A stretch of DNA of 64,000 nucleotides from Burkholderia sp. BCC0322 (GCF_902833045.1 NZ_CADFDU010000002.1:434001-498000), one strand, 5' to 3'; shown: positions 26,257 to 36,027, counted from the stretch's first letter. The notes: generated by a model not told the origin, from the letters alone. Translations and numbers: made by a program.

Positions 26257-27172
26257 TCACGACGTGAGCGCACCGGAACAGCGGACGATTCTGCTTGCCG
26301 GCGCGAACGGGCAGGTGGGATTTGAGCTCGCGCGAAGCCTGCAGGGATTGGGGCGGGTCGTTACCTGCGATCGTCGGCAGCTTGATCTGGCCAATCTCGA
26401 CGGCATTCGCGATGCGATGCGGACTCTGCGACCAGCACTGGTCGTCAATGCGGCTGCGTATACAGCGGTCGCGGATGCGGAGCGGGATGTAGCCGGCAGC
26501 ATGCGGATCAACGCCGACGCGCCGCGCGTGCTCGCAGAAGAGGCGAAACGTATCGGCGCGGCACTGGTCCATTATTCGACCGACTACGTATTCGACGGGC
26601 GAAAGGTCGGCGCGTACGTCGAGGACGATGTGCCGGCTCCGCTGAATGCGTATGGCCGCAGCAAGCTCGCAGGCGAGGAAGCGATTCGGGAGACAGGCTG
26701 TGACCACCTGATTTTTCGGACGAGTTGGGTGTATGACCTGAGAGGGCGCAATTTCCTGACGACGATGCTGCGCGCAGGGGCCGAGCGTCCCGAGTTGCGT
26801 GTAGTCAGCGATCAGTTCGGGGCGCCGACGTGGTCGTACGCGATCGCCAGCCTGACGGCGCAGGTGCTTGCGCAGGCCGTTGCAGCCGATCGTACGCAGG
26901 AGCGATGGTCGGAGTGGTGGCGCACGCACACCGGCCTGTACCATCTCACTGCAATGGGTGAGACGTCATGGCACGGTTTCGCCGAGGCGATATTTGCCGC
27001 ATCCAATTGCGCGAACAAGCCATCGGTCGTTCCGATCGACGCTGCGTCGTATCCGAGTTCCGTACTTCGGCCGGCCAACTCGCGGCTGTCGAACAACAAG
27101 CTCGCACGTGCGTTTGGTCTGCGTGCACCGGACTGGCGCCTTCTGCTGAATCTCTGTTTGGCGCCGCGGTGA
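26249..27172 (+). CDS. rmlD: dTDP-4-dehydrorhamnose reductase
   Basis: A 307-residue SDR enzyme making dTDP-L-rhamnose, the last step. It shows the dinucleotide motif LLAGANGQVGFELARSLQ, HYSTDYVFDG, the YGRSKLAGEE catalytic Tyr/Lys and RTSWVYDLRGRNFLTTML. With rmlBAC it forms the complete pathway, so L-rhamnose is very likely part of the O antigen and/or core made by this locus. Order B-A-C-D is the common one. Confidence 0.96.
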   Translation: MSDHDVSAPEQRTILLAGANGQVGFELARSLQGLGRVVTCDRRQLDLANLDGIRDAMRTLRPALVVNAAAYTAVADAERDVAGSMRINADAPRVLAEEAKRIGAALVHYSTDYVFDGRKVGAYVEDDVPAPLNAYGRSKLAGEEAIRETGCDHLIFRTSWVYDLRGRNFLTTMLRAGAERPELRVVSDQFGAPTWSYAIASLTAQVLAQAVAADRTQERWSEWWRTHTGLYHLTAMGETSWHGFAEAIFAASNCANKPSVVPIDAASYPSSVLRPANSRLSNNKLARAFGLRAPDWRLLLNLCLAPR

Positions 27173-27281
27173 TACCGGATTCGCACTCGAGCCGTGATGC
27201 CGGACGTAGCGGGCCGATTGCCTAACCCAAGCCGGTGCCGGTTGGCATTAATAGTCAATAATACTTTCGAATGCATATTGT

Positions 27282-28103
27282 ATGAGGATAATTTCTCCCA
27301 TCCTCCAGGGTGTCCGCTCCATCGTGTCCCATCGTGACTTGCTCCGGCGCCTCGTATGGCGGGACATCCAGGGGCGCTATCGTGGCTCCGCGGGCGGACT
27401 CGGCTGGGCCATCGTTACACCGCTCGTGCTGTTGAGCGTGTACACATTCGTCTTCAGCTTCGTGCTCAAGTCGCGCTGGATCGGTGTGCCGAATCAGGAT
27501 TCGCACGCGACGTACGCGATCATGTGTTTTTCCGGGCTCATCGTGTATAGCGTATTTACGGAATGTATTTCGCGCGCGCCGACATTGATGACCGGCAACG
27601 TGAACTACGTGAAGAAAGTCGTGTTTCCGCTGGAGATTCTTCCGATCGTATCGCTCGGAAGCGCGCTGTTTCATTTTGCGATTGGCTTCGCGGTGCTGCT
27701 GGTGTTTATCGTGGTGTTCGGCTCGGGCGTGCCCGGGACCGCGTGGGCGTTCTGGCTCGTGCTGCCGCCGCTCATGCTCTGGTGCGTCGGTCTTGGATGG
27801 ATCCTGTCGTCTCTCGGCGTGTTTCTGCGTGACCTGGGACAGCTCGTTACGCTGGTGTTGAGTGTGTTGATGTTCGCGACACCAATTTTCTATTCCGCCG
27901 ATAGCCTGCCGGAGCAATACCGGATTTACATGGACCTCAACCCGCTAACGTTCGCGATCGGGACGCTACGAGAAACAGTCATCTTGGGTCGATATCCCGA
28001 CCCGTCGTCGTATTGTCAGCATCTTCTTCCCGGCATCCTTGTGGCGGTCTTTGGCATGTGGTGGTTTGAGCGTACGCGTGGAGGATTCGCCGATGTCCTC
28101 TAA
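27282..28103 (+). CDS. wzm: O-antigen ABC exporter permease Wzm
   Basis: A 273-residue ABC-2-type inner-membrane protein with about six transmembrane helices, starting after an amphipathic N-terminus (RDLLRRLVWRDIQGRYRGS). It exports undecaprenyl-PP-linked polysaccharide across the inner membrane with Wzt. The FATPIFYSADSLPEQYR loop and NPLTFAIGTLR are typical. ATG 27282 lies 109 bases after rmlD. The wzt frame starts 11 bases before its stop, showing coupling. Confidence 0.95.
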   Translation: MRIISPILQGVRSIVSHRDLLRRLVWRDIQGRYRGSAGGLGWAIVTPLVLLSVYTFVFSFVLKSRWIGVPNQDSHATYAIMCFSGLIVYSVFTECISRAPTLMTGNVNYVKKVVFPLEILPIVSLGSALFHFAIGFAVLLVFIVVFGSGVPGTAWAFWLVLPPLMLWCVGLGWILSSLGVFLRDLGQLVTLVLSVLMFATPIFYSADSLPEQYRIYMDLNPLTFAIGTLRETVILGRYPDPSSYCQHLLPGILVAVFGMWWFERTRGGFADVL

Positions 28104-29367
28104 TGCGGTCATTTCGGTTACAAATCTCGGCAAGTGTTATCAGCTGTACGCTAAGCCGAGCGATCGTCTGAAGCAGATGCTCTTCGGGCGCTTTAAGCGC
28201 TATTACACCGAGTTTTGGGCGCTGAGGGACGTGTCATTTGACGTCCGCAGAGGCGAAACCATTGGGATCATCGGGCGTAATGGTGCGGGTAAGTCAACGC
28301 TCTTGCAGATGCTGTCAGGTGTGCTCCAGCAATCGGTCGGGCAAAGTGAGGTGCGCGGTCGCGTGTGCGCGCTGCTGGAGCTGGGTGCCGGTTTCAACCC
28401 CGAATTCACGGGGCGCGAGAATGCGATTCTGACGGGGGCAATTTACGGCATTTCCAGCCAGCAAATGGAAGCAAAGCTGCGGGAAATCGAAGCGTTCGCG
28501 GATATCGGCGATCATATCGATCAACCGGTCAAGCATTATTCGAGCGGCATGTACGCGCGTCTCGCGTTCTCGGTCGCGATCCACGTCGATCCGGAGATCC
28601 TGATTGTCGACGAGATCCTTGCCGTTGGCGATGCATTGTTTCAGCGCAAGTGCATGAACAAGTTCTACGAATTTCGTGATCGTGGCTGCACCGTGCTTTT
28701 CGTGACCCACGATGCGTACCAGATCAAGAGTACGTGTCAACGTGCGCTGTACCTGAAGAACGGCCGACAAGTCGTGTTTGGCGATGCAACGGAAGTCGTG
28801 GATCGCTATCTGCAGGATCTCGAACTCATTGAGAGTAAATCGGCTGATGTGGTACAAGTGAATGCGGGTACTGGCGAAGCGGCCCAATCCACTACGGTGA
28901 CGCAGCCGGCGAGCCTGATTCGGATCACGGACGTGGTGCTGACCGACGAATTCGGCGCGCACGTGACGCAGGTGCGAAGCGGGCAAACGATCGACATCCG
29001 TTTCCGTTACCACGCGACGCGCAAGCAGTCGATTCCGATGGTGTCGTTTGTCGTCAATCTCTATCGCCACGATTCACTTTACATCTGTGGTACGACGACG
29101 ATCATGGACGGTCTGGAGCCGTTCGCAACGGAGGATGAAGGTGAAGTGATCGTTCGCTTCCCTGATCTCCAGCTTCTCGCTGGACGCTATATGTGGCGCG
29201 TTGCGATTAACGACGAGCGCGGGCTCGGAATTCTGGCGGAAGCGACGCCGGTTTGTGAGTTTCAGGTGGTCGACGATTTTCAAGCGGTCGGTCTCGTCAA
29301 CGTGCCGCGGCAGTGGATAGTCCGCGGCCAGGTCGCAGAGAAAAGAGAACTTATTCCAAAGGTTTGA
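28093..29367 (+). CDS. wzt: O-antigen ABC exporter ATPase Wzt with carbohydrate-binding domain
   Basis: A 424-residue protein of the long Wzt type. The N-terminal ATPase (about 1-250) has Walker A GRNGAGKST (61-69), signature HYSSGMYARL (148-157) and Walker B ILIVDE (169-174). The C-terminal extension (about 270-405) corresponds to the carbohydrate-binding beta-sandwich that in E. coli O8/O9a recognises the modified non-reducing end of the finished chain. That modification should be made by the methyltransferase encoded next (29371), three bases downstream. Confidence 0.95.
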   Translation: MSSNAVISVTNLGKCYQLYAKPSDRLKQMLFGRFKRYYTEFWALRDVSFDVRRGETIGIIGRNGAGKSTLLQMLSGVLQQSVGQSEVRGRVCALLELGAGFNPEFTGRENAILTGAIYGISSQQMEAKLREIEAFADIGDHIDQPVKHYSSGMYARLAFSVAIHVDPEILIVDEILAVGDALFQRKCMNKFYEFRDRGCTVLFVTHDAYQIKSTCQRALYLKNGRQVVFGDATEVVDRYLQDLELIESKSADVVQVNAGTGEAAQSTTVTQPASLIRITDVVLTDEFGAHVTQVRSGQTIDIRFRYHATRKQSIPMVSFVVNLYRHDSLYICGTTTIMDGLEPFATEDEGEVIVRFPDLQLLAGRYMWRVAINDERGLGILAEATPVCEFQVVDDFQAVGLVNVPRQWIVRGQVAEKRELIPKV

Positions 29368-29370
29368 TTT

Positions 29371-30408
29371 ATGGAACGCATGCATTCCGATCATTTTCAG
29401 ATGCAGCACCTCGTATATGAGCATACGCATCGCTATCAGCTGCTTTCGCGCATTGCTTCCGGGCATGTCGTCGATTGCGCATGCGGAATCGGTTACGCAT
29501 CTGAAATTATGGCGGCTGCCGGGGTTCAGTCGTATCACGGTTTCGATATCGACGAGCAGTCGGTTCAACAGGCGGTCGAGCGTTTCGCGACGGACGGACG
29601 TCAGTTCACGGTCGGATCGATTCTGTCGCTGCCGCTTGCGGATGCGTCAGTCGATACTTTCTTGTCGCTGGAAACGCTTGAACATTTGCAGGAGCCACAG
29701 CAGGCGATTCGCGAAGTCGCTCGTGTGCTGAAGGCGGACGGAATTTTTGCCGGCTCGGTGCCGACGCGTTCTTACGATGAACGTTGTCACGAGGTTTACG
29801 GCCCCAACCCGTATCACGTAACGCGATTCGACGCAGATGAGATCGTTCAACTGCTGCATACCGGGTTCGAGCACGTATGGCTTGGTGTCGTCAGCCTCGA
29901 CGTGGTGTCGATCGTCCGACCTGTACCGGGTGCCAATGCGAGCGCAGGTTCAGCCGAATGGGTCGGCAACAGCAAGTGGGACGCAACAAAATATGGTTCG
30001 TTCGTCTTCGTCGCGTCACGCAAACCTGTCGATGCGCTGATCCGCAAGCTGCTTCCACAGCAGTGCGCGGTACTGCATGGGATGCCTACTGTTGAAGTGG
30101 ATGCAGAGCAGACTATGCCGCTCTACAAGACGATCTCAGAAATTGAGGCGCTTGTGCAGGATCGCGATGCCGCGTTGGGCCGGTCGGAGGGCATGATCCG
30201 GGATCGCGACGCGGCGATTCGCCGGATGGAGGAAATGATCAGAGATCGCGACGCGGCGATTCGCAGCAATGAGCAGATGATCAATGATCGTGACGCATTG
30301 ATCGCGCAACTCGAACGAATGGTATCGGACCGGGATGCGGCGATCGCATCGAACGAGAAGTTGATCAATGAGCGCGATGCGTTGCTGCGAGCAACACGCA
30401 CGGACTGA
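29371..30408 (+). CDS. SAM methyltransferase with C-terminal 14-residue-repeat coiled coil (WbdD-like)
   Basis: A 345-residue protein. Residues about 1-215 form a class I methyltransferase: motif [14 protein letters not shown] (33-45), acidic D59 and [11 protein letters not shown]. There is no kinase domain. The last 90 residues (256-345) are about six 14-residue units of the type [14 protein letters not shown], a clean two-heptad coiled coil. In E. coli O8/O9a, WbdD caps the polymer by methylation (O9a also by phosphorylation) and its coiled coil acts as a ruler setting chain length. Position directly after a long-form Wzt supports a chain-terminating role. Inference, moderately strong. Confidence 0.8.
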   Translation: MERMHSDHFQMQHLVYEHTHRYQLLSRIASGHVVDCACGIGYASEIMAAAGVQSYHGFDIDEQSVQQAVERFATDGRQFTVGSILSLPLADASVDTFLSLETLEHLQEPQQAIREVARVLKADGIFAGSVPTRSYDERCHEVYGPNPYHVTRFDADEIVQLLHTGFEHVWLGVVSLDVVSIVRPVPGANASAGSAEWVGNSKWDATKYGSFVFVASRKPVDALIRKLLPQQCAVLHGMPTVEVDAEQTMPLYKTISEIEALVQDRDAALGRSEGMIRDRDAAIRRMEEMIRDRDAAIRSNEQMINDRDALIAQLERMVSDRDAAIASNEKLINERDALLRATRTD

Positions 30409-30443
30409 TCCAGGTACGACTTACGAGTGCATTCAATTGACAA

Positions 30444-30487
30444 GCATCACGCGCCTGATTGCAGCCGTTGTGGCGGGCGCGTGATGC
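30444..30487. terminator. 12-base inverted repeat between convergent genes
   Basis: GCATCACGCGCC (30444-30455) pairs perfectly with GGCGCGTGATGC (30476-30487) across a 20-base loop. It stands 35 bases after the methyltransferase stop. No T tract follows, so factor-assisted termination or mRNA 3'-end protection is as likely as intrinsic termination. The rest of the 30409-30693 gap shows nothing else convincing. Confidence 0.4.
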
Positions 30488-30693
30488 GACGTTGGGATTA
30501 AGATGTCATGCATGCATATCGAACAGGAAGTGCCGGCAATGTTGGAGGCGTTGCATGGGCAACGGAAAGCATGCTGCCAACGGAGCGACTTTGAGATCTC
30601 CATTCATCACGGGCAAATACGCCGTGGGCGCCCGAGAATAGTCAGCTATCTCAGGCATTTCCTCTCCACCGTTTCGATGCGATAGGTGTCAGT

Positions 30694-32796
30694 TCAAGCG
30701 CCACCGTCCGAGGACCTTGACCGCTCTTTGACCGGATGACTGCGTGTGCGATTTTGGGCGATCCTTCGTTGCATAAGCCGTTTGTAGCCTTTTGCCAATC
30801 GCAATACCATCACTAACGCCAGCCGATTTCCCAATGTCAGGTCGCGACGTGCCCAGATTCCAGCGCTCCATTGGGTTTGACGAATGTACATGATCACTTC
30901 CCGGCGTGCGTCGCGCGAAACGACTCCGCGCAATAACTTGCCTATTCCAGGAGTGGCGCGCTTGTTGACGAACTGACCGGCACCGAACACGTCATTCTGG
31001 TTGAGTGCCGCGTATGCGTCGACCAATGTCTCATGCGGGCGCTCGATCAATTTGTTCCAGGTTGCCAATGCCGGGTCGCGAAGTTCCGACGCGGCAATCG
31101 CACATGTTTCGACGTAGGGTGCCCAAACCTTCGCGGCTTCGACCACACCATCCTGGAAACCTTCAACGAAATTCTTGCTGGAAGCGTGTTCCATATCGCT
31201 TTCCGAGCGAAATGCAAATGCGCCGGAGTTGTCTTCGTCAATGCGATAGCCGGACACTGAGCCGAGAGGTGAGCTGAACAGCATCTCTAGCGGAGACACG
31301 GCATCAAGAAGATGACAGTGTTCCAGCGTTTCATTCGCATTGGGACCGAACGCTTGCTTGTGGGCATTTGCGGGTTGCTCGTTCAGGAACATCTGCAATC
31401 CCAGGTATTGCCCCTGAAATCGTACGGACGGCAGAAGCCACGCGAGATTGTCCTGAATGGTACCGCGCCACCCAATATCCACGACGCTTACCGCTGACCC
31501 GTCATCTCGCAGCCCTCGAGTCGCCAAGTAAGCTAGCAACGCACGACGATCGGCACGAATTTTCTCCTCGATTTGACGGACGAACTCGGGATCGTCGAAG
31601 AGACGTTTGACTCGGCTGTCTTCCCATGGATGCTGGATCGCTTCCGACAACGGCAACTGATGTTTCGCTGCCAGTTCGGCGAACGAATTAGGCTCAAGTC
31701 CCAACGACTTCAAGAGTGCTTCGAGCGAATGCGTCGTATACAGATTCCAGATCCGCCGCATCTCCGACGGAGTGACCTCTCGTAGGGAGGCACAGAACGT
31801 AGCAAGGCGACTCACTTCGAGCAGAGCGGCGTGCGGAAGTGTATGGCCGGCATGCCTTCCGTTCGGGAACAATGCATTCCACACGCGAATAAAGAACTCG
31901 CCTTCACGTGAAAAGAAATACAGACTCTTGAGCCCGCTGGACAGCACGCCTTCCGCAACGTAGAGACAGAAGCCAATCACCAGCACACTCGACTGAACGC
32001 CTGCGGCGAACGCGGCTTCGCGTTCGGCGGACTGTTCATGTGCAAAATGGTGACCACTTGCCGTCGCCTTCGCCTCTGCCTGGATCTTGCGAAACAACTC
32101 GCCTCTATCCTCGAATACGGATTCACGAACCAGTCGTTTCGCGTGCTCGACTTCAGGTTGAAAATGCACGGCATTGATACCAAGCGCGCGTGGCACATCG
32201 CGATCGGCCGTCGAATTGTCGCCGATGTGAACGTGCTCGTCCGGCGTTACTCGATAGAGGTCTTCGATGTAATTGAAAAGCTTGCCCGAGCGCTTGTTGA
32301 TGCCGATGTCGCAGGAACTCACGCCCCCCGGCACAAACTTGTCGATTTCGTGATGATGCAGCAACGTCGAAAGGCGGCTCGCGGACATGTAAAAGTCCGA
32401 CAGGAACAGCGTCGTTTCCGCAGGATACTGTTCGGATACATCTCTGATCGTTGGATCGGGATAGGTGTGCCGAAGCTCGAAGTCCAGTTCGAAATCGGCG
32501 AGTCTGGACGGCAGAGAGTCGTCATAGGGTTGCTCGACGATCTGCGCAAGCCATTGACGCAGTACTTCGACGATTTCGTACTCGTTGTCTTTTCCCGCAG
32601 CGCGTGCCTGATCGGCCAGCAGCATTTCTTGCTCGACTCTCCGACGATAGATGTCCCACGCTGTTTCATAGCGACAGGAAACACCAAGCGACGGATCTAG
32701 AAACACGTGCAAGGCCGTTGCGAGCTTTGCGAATTCCGGGTGGCAATCGCGCCGCAGCAGCGTATCCCACACGTCTATGGTCTTCAATCTGTACAT
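30694..32796 (-). CDS. HAD-superfamily protein with large C-terminal domain, polysaccharide-associated
   Basis: A 700-residue protein. The N-terminal part (about 1-220) is a haloacid-dehalogenase fold: motif I IDVWDTLLRR (D8, D11), motif II LFLSDFYMS, lysine in NKRSGKL, and motif IV HIGDNSTADRDVP. The rest is a separate domain with YFFSREGEFFIRVW and, about 140 residues later, VVDIGWRGTIQDNLAWLL. Such HAD fusions (COG5610 type) occur in capsule/O-antigen loci; the reaction is unknown to me. ATG 32796 overlaps the preceding glycosyltransferase stop (TGATG). The neighbour at 34013 has only the C-terminal domain. Confidence 0.75.
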   Translation of the reverse strand: MYRLKTIDVWDTLLRRDCHPEFAKLATALHVFLDPSLGVSCRYETAWDIYRRRVEQEMLLADQARAAGKDNEYEIVEVLRQWLAQIVEQPYDDSLPSRLADFELDFELRHTYPDPTIRDVSEQYPAETTLFLSDFYMSASRLSTLLHHHEIDKFVPGGVSSCDIGINKRSGKLFNYIEDLYRVTPDEHVHIGDNSTADRDVPRALGINAVHFQPEVEHAKRLVRESVFEDRGELFRKIQAEAKATASGHHFAHEQSAEREAAFAAGVQSSVLVIGFCLYVAEGVLSSGLKSLYFFSREGEFFIRVWNALFPNGRHAGHTLPHAALLEVSRLATFCASLREVTPSEMRRIWNLYTTHSLEALLKSLGLEPNSFAELAAKHQLPLSEAIQHPWEDSRVKRLFDDPEFVRQIEEKIRADRRALLAYLATRGLRDDGSAVSVVDIGWRGTIQDNLAWLLPSVRFQGQYLGLQMFLNEQPANAHKQAFGPNANETLEHCHLLDAVSPLEMLFSSPLGSVSGYRIDEDNSGAFAFRSESDMEHASSKNFVEGFQDGVVEAAKVWAPYVETCAIAASELRDPALATWNKLIERPHETLVDAYAALNQNDVFGAGQFVNKRATPGIGKLLRGVVSRDARREVIMYIRQTQWSAGIWARRDLTLGNRLALVMVLRLAKGYKRLMQRRIAQNRTRSHPVKERSRSSDGGA

Positions 32797-34016
32797 CAAT
32801 AGGCCTTACGCTTGCCAACAAATACTTCGCTCACGGCTTCGAGCTGCTTGAGGCGTTTTGCCCACGCGCCTGGCAATTTGCCGGCAAGCGCGCGCAGCCT
32901 CATGCGGCTGACAGGTTGGGGAGCTTGCGCAAGACGCTGCTTTTCGTCGCGGTCATAGTCGCTCCATGCCTTTGCGATGATTGCTGCACACTCATCTCGA
33001 GACACAACCGGCCCTTGCAAGCAACCGTTAATCCAGTCGGCGAACTTCGCGGATGCGTCTTCCCATCGAGGCCATGCTTGAGCCGTGCGCAAGGCACCTG
33101 CCTTAAGCCGAGAGAGTTCGTTTCGATCACTCAGGATCGTACGAATCGTATCGACAACACCGTCCAGATCATTTGTGGACACCACGCGCGAATTTACGTT
33201 GTCGACGATGTATTCGTCGTGTCCGGTGACATTGAAGACGATTGCTGTCCCGCCGCAGTGGAACATTTCAAGGGGCGGGCCGAACATTCCTTCGACCGTG
33301 CTCAGTTTGAGTAGTACGTCACAGGAGCGGTAGATCTCCGCCGTCTTGACCATTGGCACGCGAGAAAATACCCGGGACACACCAGGAACCCATCGTACTG
33401 GTGAGCCGGTCAGCAGCCAGATTTCGCTTGCACCTGCTTCCCGTGCGAGTCGGATTGCCAGTGCGGTATTCTTGAACGGCACACCGAAATGCCCTTCGAC
33501 CAGTACGCGCGGACGCGTCGGACTCCTTGCTTCGATAGTCGGTCCGGTCGGGGTATAGACATCTTTACGGATACCGTTCTTGACCAGTGAGGCATCCTGC
33601 CCGAAATGGCTTTGCAAGTGGTCCTTGATCCAGGTCGCTTCCGTCACATATGTCACGGGTAGCTGATAGGTCGCATCGACGAGTGCGCGTAGCGGAACTT
33701 CCGCTTCCGGATAGAATCGGGACTCGATTGACTGGACAAAGTACGCGTAACGGGGCGCGTCGAATTCATGAAGCTCGAGCGCGGTTTTCCACCAAGTAGC
33801 GATAACGAGGTCGTACTTTTCGGAACGGGCCGTCGCGATGGGGATGCAACGCAACCGGGGGGCCTCGTTGTGCCAGGCTAGCGTCTCGGGCGTGAAGGGC
33901 TCCTGAACGGCGAGCGTGACATCGTAACCGTGGTCGCGCAAAAAGCTTGCGTGCTGAACAATGACGTAAGTTCCACCGCTGATCGCCATGGATCCCACAA
34001 GAAAACACACTTTCAT
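32796..34016 (-). CDS. GT4-type (GT-B fold) glycosyltransferase
   Basis: A 406-residue cytoplasmic glycosyltransferase. The N-terminal Rossmann half starts MKVCFLVGSMAISGGTYVIVQHASFL, with the glycine-rich acceptor loop. The C-terminal half contains RVLVEGHFGVPFKN and the donor-site element TVEGMFGPPLEMFHCGGTAIV, where the GT4 E..(7)..E pattern is recognisable. It overlaps both neighbours by one to four bases (ATGA with the gene upstream, TGATG with the gene downstream), so the three form one coupled unit. Donor and acceptor cannot be read from sequence; rhamnose is a candidate. Confidence 0.85.
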   Translation of the reverse strand: MKVCFLVGSMAISGGTYVIVQHASFLRDHGYDVTLAVQEPFTPETLAWHNEAPRLRCIPIATARSEKYDLVIATWWKTALELHEFDAPRYAYFVQSIESRFYPEAEVPLRALVDATYQLPVTYVTEATWIKDHLQSHFGQDASLVKNGIRKDVYTPTGPTIEARSPTRPRVLVEGHFGVPFKNTALAIRLAREAGASEIWLLTGSPVRWVPGVSRVFSRVPMVKTAEIYRSCDVLLKLSTVEGMFGPPLEMFHCGGTAIVFNVTGHDEYIVDNVNSRVVSTNDLDGVVDTIRTILSDRNELSRLKAGALRTAQAWPRWEDASAKFADWINGCLQGPVVSRDECAAIIAKAWSDYDRDEKQRLAQAPQPVSRMRLRALAGKLPGAWAKRLKQLEAVSEVFVGKRKAY

Positions 34017-35386
34017 TTCGGTGCAGCCTTTTTTTCCGTTGAGCTCAAGTGCAGGCGCATGGTCCGCTGGTTTTGCCGCATGCGGATGACTCGATAGGCA
34101 CGCGCCATTCCCCAGAGTGCGCGCTCTTCAATCGTCAACCAAGGCCAGAAACCAAGGTCGCGTTGACGTTGCTTGAAAACATCGATCGAGAAGCGCAGCC
34201 GGGCACTAAACGAAGGCGATGCTCGGCGATTGTCGAACGTCGACGCCTCGAAGACGCCAAAATTTTCGACGTGCGAGAGTGAGCGCATCCATTCGATCTC
34301 ACTTGATGAAGGCTGGAACACCATGCGTGAATGGCGCTTAACTGCGGACGCCAGAAGTTCTTGCTCCGACACATCCATAGTAACCAGCGCTTTCGCAATA
34401 CGAACGAATGCGGCCATTACGCTATCGGCTACCGGTTTCACAAGTGCTTCGATCATCGGACCTTCGGCGAACGCATCTTCCACGACGACGACCTCTTTGG
34501 CGTTTGTCTGAATATAGCGCTGTGCTGATCCGTGGTTGGCATGCAGCAAGACTTCAAAGAGTGACCGGTTTTCGTTGAACACGTAGTAGCCCGCAGTGCG
34601 CTTTCCAGTGTTCTCAAATAGCAACCCTGCCTTCTCGTTCGAGGGGCCGGCATTGCCGGTTGCGACGAGTCCGACGTAGTAGCCCTTGACCCTTGCGGCG
34701 TCCCCTCGGAGATTGCGCAGCCATCCGAAGACGTTGTCCTGGATTGACCCCTTCCATCCAACGTCAACAACATTCAATCGTTCAGGGATGGTTCCGTCGC
34801 AGAAGCTGCGGACGTAGTTTTCGAATGCCTTGCTTCGCGCAAGCCGCTCCGTCTCGTACACTCGTGAAAACGAAGGCAGATTCAGCAGGCTGACGAAAAG
34901 CGGGTCGTGCGGCAAGTCTGCGCTCCGCTCGGCGAGCAGCGACGGCTCGACGTTAAGCTCGGTAGCGAACGTCGGAAGGTATTCTTCCAGTGCCAGGCTT
35001 TTCAGAAACTCGGCGATCGAGATCCTCCTGTATTGTCGGAAGAGAACCTCAAACTGCTCCTGATCTAACGAGCGCAGCGACAGCAGAAAGGTCGAACGAC
35101 GAGACACCTTCAGGTAATGGGTCCGTATGGGTGCTGCCCCCTCGTTGGCCTGCACCACGTCGAACATCTGCTTCAGCAAAAGCCCTTCTCTGGCGAAGAA
35201 GAACAGATCTCTTACGCCGTCCTTCCGTGCTGCGTCATACAGTCGGCGTGTAAACAGGTATAGCGTGAGTGAAAGATCCCTGAACGGCCCTGTCGTCTGT
35301 TCGGTATCGCAGAGCCGCATGATCGCCTGCACGCCATTCCCTCTGTTACCGCGCGCGACATGAGGCGTGCTGTTATTGACGTCCAT
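34013..35386 (-). CDS. unknown protein sharing the C-terminal domain of the HAD protein
   Basis: A 457-residue protein from ATG 35386 (MDVNNSTPHVARGN, AGGG upstream); ATG 35437 or TTG 35482 would extend it. It lacks any HAD motif but carries the same two signature blocks as the 700-residue neighbour: LFFFAREGLLLKQMF near residue 62 and VVDVGWKGSIQDNVFGWL about 150 residues later. The C-terminus is basic and helical (RVIRMRQNQRTMRLHL). It is the first gene of a three-gene minus-strand operon around a GT4 enzyme. Function unknown; a modification or assembly role in polysaccharide synthesis is inferred from context. Confidence 0.65.
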   Translation of the reverse strand: MDVNNSTPHVARGNRGNGVQAIMRLCDTEQTTGPFRDLSLTLYLFTRRLYDAARKDGVRDLFFFAREGLLLKQMFDVVQANEGAAPIRTHYLKVSRRSTFLLSLRSLDQEQFEVLFRQYRRISIAEFLKSLALEEYLPTFATELNVEPSLLAERSADLPHDPLFVSLLNLPSFSRVYETERLARSKAFENYVRSFCDGTIPERLNVVDVGWKGSIQDNVFGWLRNLRGDAARVKGYYVGLVATGNAGPSNEKAGLLFENTGKRTAGYYVFNENRSLFEVLLHANHGSAQRYIQTNAKEVVVVEDAFAEGPMIEALVKPVADSVMAAFVRIAKALVTMDVSEQELLASAVKRHSRMVFQPSSSEIEWMRSLSHVENFGVFEASTFDNRRASPSFSARLRFSIDVFKQRQRDLGFWPWLTIEERALWGMARAYRVIRMRQNQRTMRLHLSSTEKKAAPK

Positions 35387-36027
35387 TGTGCTGCCCTGAC
35401 TTGTGACTTCCGTATCGCACTCTCGCACCTCTTTCATGCTCCAAATCGAATCCACTTGCTCGGCGAGCGTGCCATCCGCCAAGTCTCATGCATCTTCCCG
35501 TATGCTGGTCCGCCATCAACTGACTTCGGGGTGGCGGTGGCCACCGTCAGCGCTCAAAATGGGGGCGGTTGCAATTTATTCCGGTCCTCCGGTGTGCCCG
35601 AGTAGACCGACGTACGTGGCTGAAGCTGCACGTGGTTAGAGTGCGGTGCACGCTGACTCGAGTTCCCTGACCAAGAAAAATTTTCCTTGTCATGCCATCG
35701 AAAGGATGGTCATGTGCGGGGTTCGCAACTTGAAAGATGGTAACGTCCCAGTGTTCGGGAGAGTGTGAAACTTTATCATGGAACAGCCGGACCTTAGGGA
35801 TATGGTGTGGCCCTATAATTGAGGGGAATACTTGGGGCCGGCCTTTTCACGCTTGCCGCTGCGACAGGGTTTTCGCTGGGGCAGTGGCGAATTGCAGCGG
35901 GGCGCGCTTACTATATCCATACGGCGCGAGATCTTGGCCGATCATCGCCGGCTACTTGTTACATATGGCAATTTCGGTTGCGAAATCGGGCGCATCTGCA
36001 CAAAATTGCCTCTAATTTCCGCCATCA
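35387..36027. other. divergent, low-G+C intergenic region in the polysaccharide locus
   Basis: About 640 bases between divergent glycan genes. It is the most A+T-rich non-coding stretch of this locus. A perfect TATAAT lies at 35814-35819 (plus strand) without a clear -35. Frames present are short, overlapping and without ribosome sites. It probably holds promoters for both directions and may mark a junction between separately acquired blocks. Confidence 0.4.

Noticed and set aside
30409-30693. Short overlapping frames between the convergent methyltransferase and HAD genes
   Set aside because: About 60 codons each, with no ribosome site and no recognisable sequence; they are probably non-coding.
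32451-33314. Plus-strand frame opposite the HAD protein and GT4 genes
   Set aside because: It spans the junction of two coupled, recognisable minus-strand genes; the composition is unlike a protein.
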